Source: Epiperipatus broadwayi (Eukaryota; Onychophora; Udeonychophora; Euonychophora; Peripatidae). From it: DNA of 64,000 nucleotides. Under the pieces are notes generated by a model that was given only the letters and a program-made list of their open reading frames with translations, had not been told where the DNA came from and made no database searches. The position numbers and the translations under genes were made by a program. Where the stretch lies: assembly GCA_028023455.1 (NCBI GenBank), contig JAQFVV010000013.1, forward strand, positions 3,786,001 through 3,850,000, written 5' to 3'. Below are positions 10,578 through 22,536 of this stretch, in pieces; position 1 is the stretch's first letter; each line of letters starts with the position of its first letter.

Positions 10578-11359
10578 TTATATATGGACTCTTTACTTCA
10601 ACAGAAAATGATAAAAACTTCAACATAATACTAAACTGATTAAATGAATTTATCAAAGGGATTTTTTTAATAATTTAATTTTAGTACCATTCATACATAC
10701 ATCCATATATATATATAATTAAAACAAAACAAACACAATTACCTCTTTTCATAGTCACTTTAATATTTCAACCAGAAAACTGATGAAAACCAGTTTCTGA
10801 TTGAAATATTAAAGCAGCTGTGGAGAAAAGTAATCATGTTTGTTTTTACTTATATATTTTCCTTTAGTTATTTAATATATTTACTATTTTCATATATATA
10901 TATATATACCACACACAGCTAATATAGATTTTGTATACTCACTAGTATACATTCAATCATATATTAATAAAAACTTTAATACTAATTAACATTATTATTA
11001 ACTCTTTTTTTACTATACCATATGGAAGACTGCCTATATACATATTATATTGTAAAAATTAAAAAAATAGATTATTATTTGTCAGAATCAATCTTGAAAC
11101 AGTTTTTTAACATTTGCCATTCTTGTTCATTGGTTTTTCTTCTTTTTCTTTGAATTATTTATTTCCATAAAAACATTCTTCAGTTTACAAAAAACTACAT
11201 CTAGCCATAGTAAATAATAAGCAAAATGAGTTAAGTATCTATAAATTGAGATTGTTGATTGTTATTGATATTGGTATTGTTTAAGTGTTGATTGCTTTCA
11301 TATTCATATATAAATATGTAGAACATTTTAAAAGCACAAAAACCATAGTAATTAAGAAT
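10578..11359. other. AT-rich spacer between Penelope pair and LTR element A
   Basis: No gene seen. It contains TA-rich simple sequence near 10697-10718 and 10893-10908 and the palindrome listed separately. Confidence 0.5.
10722..10850. repeat. Long imperfect palindrome
   Basis: Inner arms CTTTAATATTTCAACCAG... (10758-10782) and its near-perfect complement (10791-10814) enclose an 8-nt loop. Weaker pairing continues outward (ATTACCTCTTTTCATAG against CTGTGGAGAAAAGTAAT) to about 10722 and 10850. It could be a small foldback MITE. No target duplication was identified. Confidence 0.65.
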
Positions 11360-12753
11360 TGTAACCATTTGGCTACATTGCTATATTAAAAATAAACAGT
11401 AATAATGGGTCTTCAATTGGTTAAATATTTCACTTGTCTTCACAAATGATAGTAGAAGCATTCTAGACAATTTTTTTAAATAATTGTCAAACTTTTTAAA
11501 TCATAATATTCATATCTTAATATGTATTATAAATTGTAAATGGTGGTAGAAGAGGGAGAAAATTATAAAATCAGATAATTTTTTTTATTCTCTCTCTCTT
11601 CAATATTTTATTTAATTATAATTACTTTTTTAAATTACAAAACAAGTACCAGGAGAGATAAAAACTTTCTCTTTTTAGAAGATTGTACAATAATATTTAA
11701 TTTTAAACATTTTAAAAGAGGTAAAGTTTTATGTTTAATAATTTTTTTTTTTAAAAAAAAATAAGATTTTAATACTTTTGGTAAATTATATTTTTAATTA
11801 GTTCTTTTTTCTTTATCTCTCTTCATTACAAAAAAATAAATCAGAGCAATTAACTGATTAACTATTTTTCCTTTTGCAAAAAAATTTAATTAGAAAGAAA
11901 TATCAAGAATTTTATGATGTTAATTTAAGTTTTTGATTTGTTTTTCAATGTCAAAGTTTAAGAAAGAAAATAGCTGAACAATTATGTTGATAAAGATTTG
12001 TCTCATTGTTGTTATGAAAATTGTCATGTTGGAGATTGTGATTAGTTTGCAGGCAAGATTGTTCTAGAAAAAAATAGGAATATGAATAAATCAGAAGACC
12101 CAAATGTTTGATAAGAAGAAATTATTCCTAACTTGACTGGTAAAAAAAAAAGTCAAGACTTAATCTCAGCTGCTAAAGAAAGATGCAGAAATCTTATTTA
12201 AGCTGTTGCATAGAACAGCAGAAGTTTTAACTAAGCTTTTAGCATACTAAGAGTTTAATTATAAAATAGTTCCAACAATAAAAACCATGTGCTAAATTCA
12301 TCTAAAAGCTAGACATCACCTTCCTTCGTGTAACTTACTTTACTGGAATAAAATTTAGAGAAGTTACCCCCTTAAGTAATTTGTAACCACATGAGTCACT
12401 GTGTTACCTGGAAATTATAGTGGAAAGAAATGAATAAAACTTACTACTTTTTAACCTGGAAATAATGCACATCAACAAAAATACAAATTAATCATGTTCA
12501 TGTATATATGTATTTTTTGTGTGGACTGTATTATTTATTAATGTAAAGAAATTTTTTTTCTTATATAAAATTTCTTTTGTGTAAGAAATGATAATTTTAG
12601 ATATTTTTATTAATGTTTCAAATTGTAAAACAATTTTTTTAATCAATTCAATTTTTCACAAAATTATGGAAGTTTTTTTTTAAACTAATTTTTTTAAATT
12701 TAAATTTAATTTTTGGAACATGTTTTTTTTTTTTCATTCATTTTTCCCTCCTA

Positions 12754-15316
12754 GCTTGGTTTGCATTTATTTAAATCTGACAAACTCTAATTAGTCATCC
12801 CACTCGCAAATTGAAAGGACCCATTACCCTTATAAATGAATTGGAGAATATCAACAATAAAATTAAGGAATTCTGCACTGATCACTCTTCCATTGAAAAC
12901 CTACTTACTCTGAAAGCTCAATATAAGTCTAAGCAGGTTACCCTTGCTCAATATATTGCAACAAAGAGGACTAAGATATACCTCACCAGCCACCATTGCT
13001 GGACCAGAGGATATCTTAGATGGACACTGGGAGCTAGGAAGAAACAAGAATTACCAACAGTCTAGATTTAAATGGTGCCAAGATCTCCGGACACATTGAT
13101 CTCGCATATTGCTAAGTATTATGAAGATATTGTGGAAAGTGCTACCTGCTGAACATCGTGATTGGGATAAGTCAGATGGCACCAAAGAACATGGCATTAC
13201 AGCAGCTGGCATTAAAGATAGGTTTGCACATTTGCCAGACAGTGTACATCCAGGCATGCATGCCATTCCAAAGTTCTTGTTAGCCCATCTCAGCAATTTT
13301 ACTATACCGACCATAATGAATATGATAAACCACCTATTGGAACAGAAGAGTTATTCATAATTTTTACCCAATAGCACTGGTTCCTTTCCTAAAGAAGAAC
13401 TGGGACCCTACGGATATTAAGAACATAAGACCAATTTCTATGTCACCAATTCTAATTAAAATAATTGAAGGAGTTATAAGAGAAAAAATTCAAGGTAAGA
13501 TACTGGATAAAATTGTCCATACACAGTATGCCAAGAAAGGTTCATCTGCATTGACAGCAATTGGCGAGGTTAAGATGCTGTTTAGTTACATTTGTAAGAA
13601 TAGACTCTCTAAGCCCATTGCTGTCCAGTTAGACATTTCTCAAGCCTTCGATTCTGTCAATATCAACATTCTTCTGAATCAATTGTCAGACCTTAGCATC
13701 TCTACAGAAATTATACAAATACTGGATAATCTTCTTTATAATAGACAGATATATATCTCTTTGAATGGGTCATACATAAGTAGTTTCAACCCTAATTTAT
13801 CCATTCCACAAGGATCCCCTCTCAGTGCCCTACTATTTATTACCTATATAAACCCTCTTTTGATGGATATTAATGATAGTATTCTGGAAGTATTTGTTCC
13901 ACGTCTTAAAAGATCTATCAGTTCAATAGCATACATGGACGATGTTCTAGTCATCCACCCTTCAAAAAAATACTTAACAAAACTGTATCAAATAGTAGAT
14001 AATTTTACTAATACACTCCAGTTAAAGATTAATTCGAGCAAGTCATCAACATGGACAATTTGTTCAGGCAAGAAAATCTCATCTGATTACATAGCCAATC
14101 CACAAAGATTCCTTGGTTTTTCAATTCACAAATCACAATCTGCTATGTCCAAGGAAATTCAACAGTCAATTATCCAATCTACCAGTCAGCTTACTAAAAC
14201 CCTCTCCAAGGTATATCTCTCCCTTCAAGCAAAGGTTGCCTTGCTTAATATGAAAGTAATGTCCAAAATTTCATATTATCTGCCGATAATTTCAGTCACT
14301 AAATCCTTTATAAGAAAGATCAATTCATTATGTGTGAAGCTATTCCGGAAAGGCCATTTGGTTTCCATCAGTATTGCCAACATGCAACAGTACCACAAGT
14401 CGAATGGCATGTCATTTCACTCCATTCCAGCAATATATTTCCAGAAAATCTCATATGCTTATTTACATTCTAATTCAGAAATATGGCTATATGCAGATTG
14501 CTGACATTGTTCAACCTACAGATCGGTCTCCACCTGCTGATAGTTGCTGGCTTGACATCTTGCTCCATAATATTCACAAACTTAACAATATCTCAGAAAA
14601 TACCTTTCAAGCTAAAGTTACACTTTGGCAAGCATATCAATTAATCAACCCTCAGGTCACCATTATTAGACTGAAACTTGGCTTAACCAATCACAAACTT
14701 GTAATTCTTTTTAAATTTTGGGTATTGGAGCCAAAGTTTTTGAACTATCTAGTTAAAGTCAATCTTCATGCTATGTCTACAAACTGGTTCCTGAGCTGTA
14801 GGAGACAAATCAGTGAGATTGATCCATTATGCTCTAACTGTTGCTCCTACACCGGACTTGGGAATATTAAAATGTTTATCTATCAGAACTCTAAAGTGGA
14901 CTTACTACAAGATTATTTCAATTAAGGACTGCCTGCATTCTGGAGACATCACAACCATCAGACTATCGATTTTCCCGACATTCTCTGTATGGTTGGCCAG
15001 ATGTAAGAAACAATCACTCGGCCTCTTCCAGATGTTGATTCTTATTTTCTACAAACTCTTAAAAAACTTAAAGACAGAGACAGAATCTTATCTACAAAAT
15101 TTTTATATGAGGAAACTTGGAAACTTTTTCAGCTTCCTAGATAAGGTCCTTGATGACCAAACTATCATGTATTAATTCATTAAGTTTTGTCCTTTTTACC
15201 ATTATGTTATCAGGTAATTATTAATTATGCCTATAGTTCAAATGTAATATTTATTCTTACCCAATTGTATCATTTGTAAACATATATTATTTGTTTTAAT
15301 AAAGTTATTTTAGAAT
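12754..15316 (+). mobile_element. 5'-truncated non-LTR retrotransposon inside LTR 1
   Basis: LTRs 2 and 3 read CCCTCCTAAAACTTAAC without interruption (near 29038-29055 and 34066-34083). In LTR 1 the same sequence is split after CCCTCCTA, and 2563 bp later it resumes as AAAACTTAAC. That defines the insertion. It ends with AATAAAGTTATTTTAGAAT, like the related fragment at 38312-39038. No clear target duplication beyond one or two A was found. Confidence 0.85.
12811..15175 (+). pseudogene. Non-LTR reverse transcriptase, frameshifted
   Basis: Pieces: 12811-13065 and 13109-13360 (N-terminal region), about 13362-14504 (RT core) and 14374-15175 (C-terminal region, two frames). Visible motifs are NIRPISMSPILIKIIEGVI (finger), VQLDISQAFDSV (box A Asp), SIPQGSPLSALLF (box B) and IAYMDDVLV (box C, catalytic Asp pair). 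A thumb/connection region follows. A CSNC near 14832 corresponds to the C-x2-C of the zinc knuckle that is complete in the related copy at 38585-38640; the partner His/Cys are lost here. Clade uncertain: the box spellings recall R2/R4-type LINEs. The core frame is open for about 380 residues, so this copy is younger than LTR 1, which it interrupts. Confidence 0.8.
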
Positions 15317-16471
15317 AAAACTTAACAAAAGATTAATTAAGCTAAGACAAAGATTGTAATCTTTGAAAAAATGTTGTTTTTCCAACACTTAGTTATTTTA
15401 AAGAAATAACTTGATGAATTAAAAGTTAATTTAATAAATAGAAATCAAGTAGGTAGTATAAGTTTTATAGATTTTTTTTTTTGATAAAATGAATGCTTAA
15501 AATTTCATACTATCATGTTAATTTCTTTAATTTATTGTTAATCAATTAGTTATTAACTAATTACTTTAAAATATTTTTTAGTCTTTATTCCTTCCAACTC
15601 CTGTTATCTAAATGGGAAGGGTGTGTAACTATTTCAAGACAGCTTAGTGTTTTATGATTTTTCAAAAAATTATCCCAATAAAACTATCTATTATAATAGG
15701 ATAAATCTATAAATTATTTAATGATTTAGAATAAGCTGCTTTATTTATTTATCTTTTGCTAGCAATAATAATCTATAGAGCTTTTACTCCCTGTACTGGA
15801 TTCAGTCATAAAGATTGGGATTTGTGTTAGTGTTTTCAAACATCTAGATGAATTGATTATTTTCCTGCAATCCTTATTCGCACAAAAAGATATCCTTTAA
15901 AGTCTGTGCAATACATTTTAATTACATTTCATTTTATTATATCTTTAAAATTATGACTATAAGTGGCCAATACATTAATGGTACTAAATGGCCAGAGGAT
16001 ATTGATGATGATCAGCATATTTTAGTTTCCCAGCATTATTTTTTTAATTTTTAAATTCTTATGGATTAGCACTTAAAAGCTTTTGTGCATCAAATTATTG
16101 TGTACATAATCTGCCCAAAGCTTGACAAAGATAAAATAATTAGTCTGGTCTATAATGAATCACTTTCAAATCCAGTCACCAGTTTGGCCATTGATTTTAT
16201 TTTTTTAATCATTCATGATGATGAATGATTATTTATTTTCTATAATCTGGTAAACTTATAATTAGTCCTTTGCTGATTTCTCCTATTCATTATATTCATT
16301 ATCATTCCTTTTAAATTTAATTAATTTTGTTCATTTGGGGATGATGATGGTTTCCCATCTTTTCATAATTCAGCTGTATTGTGGTGCACTGTTACAAATG
16401 GTTACCCAAATGTGGAATATTGTAACCCCAATTCTCCCTTATTAACTCTCTATCCTCCATACTGCTACAAT

Positions 16472-16489
16472 TGGAACCCAACATGAAGA
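16472..16489 (+). other. Decayed primer-binding site, tRNA-Lys type (copy 1)
   Basis: TGGAACCCAACATGAAGA lies two bases after the LTR end. It matches the tRNA-Lys primer site (complement of the tRNA-Lys 3' end as seen at 25835-25852) at 12 of 18 positions. The second copy at 30083-30100 matches at 14 of 18, with mostly different mismatches. Confidence 0.6.
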
Positions 16490-17384
16490 ATAATGATCAG
16501 GATCTGGTGGTCAGTGACCACATAACTTGAATCTCAAAAATATATTTGAACAATAAAATTCTGTATTTTGATGCATAATTAATATAAAATATATTACTGT
16601 GAAATGTGGCAAAAGTATAGAGGATGATTGTTACAATTTGATTATAAATTAAAAAAATAGTACTATTAATGTTTATTAAGTTCATATTTAAAATCGAACA
16701 GAAAATCAAAAAATGATTTTGGAAATTGGATTGAGTTTTTGATTGTTTAAGTTTATTTAACTGTACTTTCAGTACTGATAAGTGGAATTTTGTTGTTGGC
16801 TTGATGATCAATGTTTTCATGCAACTCCATAAAGTGTTCTATCTTGGACACTGCTCAAACTCTTTTTTTTCATATTTCCTATTGTTTATCATGGTTCATT
16901 TAACATAGTCCTGACATGACGCCAGCCTCTAAGCCTCCAAAAAAAGAGCATGGCATAGTTCTGTATTTTCCAGCTCCTGACTCAAAACAGCAGGGTTTGG
17001 CAAAAAATTTTGCATTATTTTTAATTTTGGATTGTGGTAGCTTAGTGTTTAAATTGAGGTAGTTGTCTTGGTGTTCATGCTGCATTGTGTATTTATAGAC
17101 CAATGGCTGAATTCATTATCTGTCTCAGGATTTCAGGTCATTATGCATTTTTTTGCTGTCAGATTCTCAACAGATCTTTAAGAAAGGTTTTGATAAATGG
17201 TTTGTGAAATGAACTTGTTTTTGTGCATACATATGTACTTATAATATAAATATTAGGGAAATGAAAATGTCACACACATGAACAAAATAGAATTGGAGAG
17301 TAAAGCAAGAGAAATAAATTAACGAAATAAAGTCAGGTACTAAGACAACAAGGTTTGAAGAAAAGCAGATTAGGAAGAGGAGAA

Positions 17385-17476
17385 ACAGCAATGGTAGCAA
17401 CAACAACAGCAGCAGCAGAAGAGCAGTAACAGTAGCAGTAGTAGTAGTGGTGGTAGTAGTGGTGATGGTGGTGTTA
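17385..17476 (+). repeat. AGC/AGT/GGT trinucleotide microsatellite
   Basis: Runs of AAC, AGC, AGT and GGT triplets. The matching place in internal region 2 (about 30930-30955) holds only a few such triplets, so this is a local expansion. Confidence 0.85.
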
Positions 17477-17642
17477 GGTAAGGTGAAATATGATTATATA
17501 AAAGATGTAATGTTAAGCTAATTTTATGCGATAGTTTTATAAGGTCAAATTTGTATTTCTTGTATAAAAGTAATCAACAGTTTCTAGAAGATTAAAAGTG
17601 ATTTATATAAACCCATAATCTGATAAGAGGAAATTTAAAAAA

Positions 17643-18530
17643 GATGGAGGGAGATTATGATCTGGAAAAAAAATCGGCAATCAATGAAAGAAACCCAGAT
17701 AGTAGAGGATTCTTCCATGTTAATCCAATTGTTAGAAATGTTTAACCAAATAAAAAACAAAAAGATAATAAAAAGAGACCAACAAAGAGAAGATGATAAT
17801 ATATAAAGAGAAAAGGATAATAAAAAAGACCAACAAAAAAAAAAATAAACAAAGAGAAGAGGATAATAAAAAGGATCAACAAAAATCCAGTGGAAAGTAA
17901 AAAAATAACCTCAGAAATGTTGAAAGAAATTAAAGTAGATAAGCTACAGAGATGAAATCAGTAAAAATATTGCTAATAAAATTGCAGACAGAATAGATCA
18001 AGTCATGGAAGAAATTAAAAATAACAAAATTCACCAAAATGTTCAGGAACACAGTGACAATATAATCCAAATAAGTGAGGGAAATATGAAGATATTGATG
18101 AAAATACCATAAATTAATATAATGTGGATGCTGAAGTCACTAGAAATGATGTTGATGTCATTGCTGTTACTGATAATCAATTAGGTAAAACCATAAAGGA
18201 AAAAAAATGTGATAAACAAAATATAGAAAGTGATATAAAATGTCATAATGGAAAAGAATTCAATGCATTCTTCAATGAAAGAAATGTAAATAGAGATAGT
18301 GGAAAATAATGTAAGTGAAAACCAAATGATAAATGCATTGAAATATGACAAAAATACTGAAAATGAACAAGACTATGAAAATAATAAATCAAAAGATTGA
18401 AGAAATTCAGAAAGTAGAGCAAGTAATAATAAAGTAGATCAAGTCTCACTAGACATACAGAATAGGTACCAGAAAAACCTATACTCAGCTTTGTCAAGGC
18501 CAGATATTTCAATTAAAAGTATTGATTGCT
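17643..18530 (+). pseudogene. Gag-like charged-repeat protein remnant, element A internal 1
   Basis: Begins ATGGAGGGAGATTATG at 17643. Over several broken frames it encodes QLLEMFNQIKNK followed by repeated KDNKKDQQ-like blocks (17740-17890), then LKEIKVDKLQR-like and DQVMEEIKNN-like coiled-coil stretches. A frame at 18124-18309 is rich in D, N and K. Gag proteins of some invertebrate LTR elements begin with such a LLEMM..I...KK.REE coiled coil, so gag is the best guess. No CCHC knuckle was seen. Internal region 2 has a parallel remnant at about 31135-31990. Confidence 0.5.
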
Positions 18531-19322
18531 AGTTCTTTTCAAATAAAATTTATTAGCCATAACTGACGATTTTATACATTGACAAAAATGCATTGACCTG
18601 ATAGTGAGATTGTTAAAGCAACAATCTCATGAATGATCAGAACCAGATTTTGGCTTTCCCAACATTTAATATAAAGGATTCTCAAAAATAAAAGTAGTAT
18701 AAAGAATAAAGTTATTGGAAGAAAAAATAAAAATAATTCAAGATAAGAGACCTGGATAAGAAAATTATTAAATCCAGAAGAAAAAATGTGAGTAGGTCAT
18801 CATCCACCCCAGTAAAGAGTAAAAAAACTACTTTAGTATCATAGCTTATTGACTGTAACTAATTTTAGAATTTTGTTTTTATTGTGAAATAAAATCAGTT
18901 GAATTAAACAAAAGAATAAAAAAGGGTTCAACTCAATTTCATTTCCTGTATTAGATGAGGATAATGTAATCATTTTGTTACATTGATATATTAAAAATAA
19001 ACAGTAATAAGTCGTCTTCAATTGGTTAAATATTTTACTTTTCTTCCCACATAATAATAGGAACATACTAGACAATCTTTTTTAAATAATTGTCAAATTT
19101 GTTTTCTAATCATAATATGCATATCTCAATATGTATTATGAATTGTAAATGTTGGTAGAAGAATAATTTATTTGGGTCTCTCTCTTCTATAATTTTATAT
19201 AATTACAGTAGCTTTTTTTTTTCTTTAAAAAATATATCAAGAGATTAAAAAGCTTTTTTAAAGTAAATTGTTTAATATTTAATTTTAAGCTTTTAAAGGA
19301 AGTAAAATTTTATGTTTAATAG

Positions 19323-21429
19323 TGTGATGGTCAGATGATGTATGTTGGCTTAACCCAGTTCGAATACTAGGCGAAGGTACCTCGGGGCCACTCATACGCG
19401 AGATATTAAATCAAGAATACTATGACCCCTGCCCTCTTCGTATATTCTCGAGACTAACCCACGAACCAACAACACTATCTGAGACACGCATAGATATTTT
19501 CTTCCCGAGCCACAAGCTTAGCATCAGCGGGATACATGGACAAAACCACCTGCGGAGCTTAAATAGTTAAATTGCAAAAATACTTAGAAATATGTGTTCT
19601 GCGTGCCTGGATCATTTGAAAGTAAAACAAAGCATTAAAAGATAACTAGCAAACGCAAGCTTTTTAGTGAAATAAATATCTTTAATAAATGACATTTGAA
19701 ATATTATTAATAATTTAATGGCCTTCGCTATTCCCCGAAATTTCTGAATAACTAATGAGACAATGAAAACCCGATTAATATACTTGCGGTCTAAATCTTT
19801 CCTTCCCAGTTTTATTAAACATTGTCAACTCGAATCTGCTCGATAATGTGTAATAATAAAAATTTTCCGCAAAGCAGTTTCTAATTGCTTTGCACTAAAA
19901 CAGAGTTTAAAACCATTTAAGATGTATATCGCTAAATCTGACATACGTAAGAAGCTAATGGCGAACAAAAGAAGCGTTATCGAGGAGATCAAATTGGCAA
20001 ACAACAAAACAGAAAAAAAAAGAAACTTACTCGTACTAAATTTTACAAGTATGAATAAAACTGGAAAGGGATTTTTATATGAACAATTAACTAATAAACT
20101 TAACCGCAATGAAATTAAAATATTTACACATGGGAGTAATGAAGAATAGCGAAGAAAAGGGGTTAAATATCTAAGTAGATGATCACATATACATATATCT
20201 AACTAGTCTAATAAAAATAGTTACATTATAAATATCATTAAGCAAACATTTCATAAATATTCAAGAAAGCAATTATAAAAAGTATGGACAAAAAGGGTAG
20301 CATAATGAATAGTTCATGAGGAGAGATATGATTACCGTCCTTATTCCTTGGTCATGTTCCATCGACGGGCGTAGCTTGATCCGTCTGATGAGATGTGTTC
20401 GACCGGACAAGGAAAGTGGAAATCAGTAGCATGGTTTCACAAAAAGTCCTCCAGACACGGCACAGAGTTCAGATGATGATTGAGTAAATACTACGGCATT
20501 TTTCTGGTATTGAGGAACCCCGGCGATAGGCAAAGCTATTTATTTGCCTAGCCGAGCATATTAGAATCCATCATACTTATACGATTTTTAGCTTGAGCAG
20601 GTTCAAACTTCTTCATGATTTGTAGACGATAATTGTAGACTTTTTGGAATAAAATCACAAACAAAATCTGACAGAGTTCTCCTAAGAGAAATCTGAATGC
20701 ACCTTGCAATAGCAGATCTGAATGAAACTTGCAATAGCAAAATCTTGAATCAACCTTGCAATAGCAAAATCTGATATCACTCTTCCAATAGCAAAATCTG
20801 AATGAATCTCCTCTTTTGTTCTCTCCCTTTTATAACTTTTTTTCTTAGCTACCTTCTATTGTTTGTATGATCTGAGATCTTGATAAGCCTCCCCATGCTC
20901 CTTTGTTTCAAAGCAACATTTTCTAAAAATAACTTTTACTTTTTTACTCTAAATTTCTTTCTTTAAAGTTTGAATTCTATTAACTAAAAAGAAAGAAAGA
21001 GAAGGCCATCTTTAATTTGACTTGAATGGGCTTAACTAATTAAAATATACATTCTTTTAGAAATGTTGGTGGGCTTATCTCAAAATCAAATCATACTAAA
21101 TATTTTAACAAAATTTTAACAACAATATATTATTATTTTTTTATAGTAGAATAAGCATTTTATTTCAGCAGAATTTTGCATTAACTCATATATATACGCT
21201 AGATGTATATATATGTTTGACTAATAGGTTAAGCAATTTTTATTAATAGAATGAAATTTATTTAAAACAAAATATTTAAATGTAATACACATTTGATAAG
21301 CATAATTATTTTTAACTCTAATGCAAAACCCTGCTGATATTGAACTATAAACTTAATTCAGGTCTACAATACTAATTAAGTTTATAGGAAGATGTGAAGC
21401 ATGGATCGGGCTTCAGATCCATTGCTTCA
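19323..21429 (-). repeat. LTR of element B (3' LTR in element sense)
   Basis: 2107 bp, TG at 19323 to CA at 21429 on the plus strand; both orientations give TG...CA. Near-identical to 25873-27979. It contains the ~26-bp tandem repeats at 20689-20810. Short frames inside (for example 19825-20109) are probably chance: they are not supported by any motif, and one is shortened in the second LTR by a 1-nt indel in an A run. Confidence 0.92.
20689..20810 (-). repeat. ~26-bp tandem repeats in LTR B
   Basis: Four to five units of the type AATCTGAATGAAACTTGCAA with TAGCAA spacing. The same array is in the other LTR at 27238-27360. It could be an enhancer-like or RNA-structural element of the LTR; its role is unknown. 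Confidence 0.8.
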
Positions 21430-21441
21430 TTTCCCAATAGT
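21430..21441 (-). other. Polypurine tract of element B
   Basis: On the minus strand ATTGGGAAA directly precedes the TG of the 3' LTR. This is the expected place for the primer of plus-strand DNA synthesis. An antisense copy of the same junction lies at about 25258-25275. Confidence 0.65.
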
Positions 21442-21672
21442 TAGTGAGCAAAAAAAAAAATGTTAAAAAAAAAATGCTGTTGCTTCAGGTCAGAGGTAAG
21501 AATTTGTGCCAGGTGAGTTCAAACCTACTCTTTATTTGCTGTAATATTTAATTTGTTACTACCTACGGTGTTTTCTTACTTTATTCTATCTCACGGTTTA
21601 TCCATAATTCAATCTTCTGTGTCTTAAATCGGGTCTGTGTTGTATTTAGTCTAACATGGTATGTATCTATTT

Positions 21673-22536
21673 TTAATTTGCATATTTTCCGGGGTCTGGT
21701 GGTACATAAGGTTTTATGTTTGTAGCATTATACTGTCTTTGTAGGCTGAGATTATTTTTCCAAAACAAAACACTTATTCCACACTTCTTTTTTAATGTGT
21801 GAGGGCCTTTATATATTGGGAAGAACTTTTTAACTTTCCTCCACACTTTACTACTTGGCCTAAGGTCTCTTAGCCATGCTTGCTTTCCTTTCCTGCATTT
21901 ATATTGCCGGTTTCGATTCTTGCGATGCCGAGCTGTACGTCTTAATTTTTCCTTTGCCTTCTTTTCTTGCTCAGTCATGTTCTGGACTTGGAGACAGATT
22001 TTCAAGCTATCAAGGTGGTGTCTAGAGTTCCCAACCGGTTCTTCTCTAAAACATTTTATGTTGCTAATCTTTGCCACAGGAGTTATAGTCTTGATTATTG
22101 TCGCAGTAAAGATTTCACTGCCTTGTTGCACCTGGATTTGGTTCAACAGCTGTTGATAGTCTGTTTTTTTACTATCCTCATTCATTTGTTCAGAGAAGTC
22201 CAACTGGTGAATGGCTTCACCTGTTTCATGATCACTCGATGATTTCATATCAGTGTCATCTTGATTTTGAGTATCATCTTCTGGTGATGCTTCTGTTACA
22301 ATACTCCGTTCTTGATAGAGTTCCATATGTGCCTCCAAACGGTTCAATCTTTGCAATGTGATATTCATAAATTCTTGCAACATTTTCATCATCATTTCAT
22401 CTTCATCTCTCATTTCTTTGACGAGATCTTCCAAATTGTATTCTTGGTCACTATGAGTCGATGTTGCTGTATTTGGAAGGTTGAGCATTACCTCCTCATC
22501 GCTGTCATAATCTGCAACTTTCTTCGGTTGGTCCAT
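21673..22536 (-). CDS. Gag-like/integrase-C-terminus fusion ORF of element B
   Basis: A 287-residue ORF with a good ATG (MDQPKKVADYDSDEEV), open to a natural stop. Residues 1-130 are acidic, with EEMxxxDEMMMKMLQEFMNITLQRLNRLEAHM forming a likely coiled coil as in LTR-element gag proteins. Residues about 190-287 are basic (RRTARHRKNRNRQYKCRKG) and continue as AWLRDLRPSS, KFFPIYKGPHTL and NATNIKPYVPPD. That is the usual C-terminal end of Ty3/gypsy-type integrases (GDLVWLR..LSS..KFxPxYxGPY..). Protease, RT, RNase H and the integrase core are missing, so an internal deletion joined gag to the integrase tail in frame. It lies about 230 bp upstream of the PPT. Enzymatic activity is not expected. 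Frame maintenance suggests it is recent, or that the gag part still functions. Confidence 0.7.
   Translation of the reverse strand: MDQPKKVADYDSDEEVMLNLPNTATSTHSDQEYNLEDLVKEMRDEDEMMMKMLQEFMNITLQRLNRLEAHMELYQERSIVTEASPEDDTQNQDDTDMKSSSDHETGEAIHQLDFSEQMNEDSKKTDYQQLLNQIQVQQGSEIFTATIIKTITPVAKISNIKCFREEPVGNSRHHLDSLKICLQVQNMTEQEKKAKEKLRRTARHRKNRNRQYKCRKGKQAWLRDLRPSSKVWRKVKKFFPIYKGPHTLKKKCGISVLFWKNNLSLQRQYNATNIKPYVPPDPGKYAN

Larger units (their letters stand above)
11360..16469 (+). repeat. LTR 1 of element A, interrupted by a non-LTR element
   Basis: Starts TGTAACCATTTGG and ends ACTGCTACA. It shares with LTR 3 a segment near 12020-12100 (CATGTTGGAGATTGTGATTGG-like) that LTR 2 lacks. It lacks a segment near 28440-28560 that LTRs 2 and 3 keep. 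The non-LTR insert is at 12754-15316. The copies are old, with many substitutions and indels. Confidence 0.75.
16470..18964 (+). other. Internal region 1 of LTR element A
   Basis: About 2.5 kb between LTR 1 and LTR 2. It has a PBS-like site at 16472-16489, a trinucleotide microsatellite at 17385-17476, a gag-like remnant at 17643-18530, and an end AGATGAGGATAA directly before the next LTR. Internal region 2 (30081-32399) has the same order without the microsatellite expansion. No protease, RT or integrase motif was found. Confidence 0.7.

Noticed and set aside
19825-20149. Overlapping ORFs on both strands inside LTR B
   Set aside because: No motif and strand ambiguity. The second LTR differs by one base in an A run that truncates the frame. 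Probably chance in AT-rich DNA.
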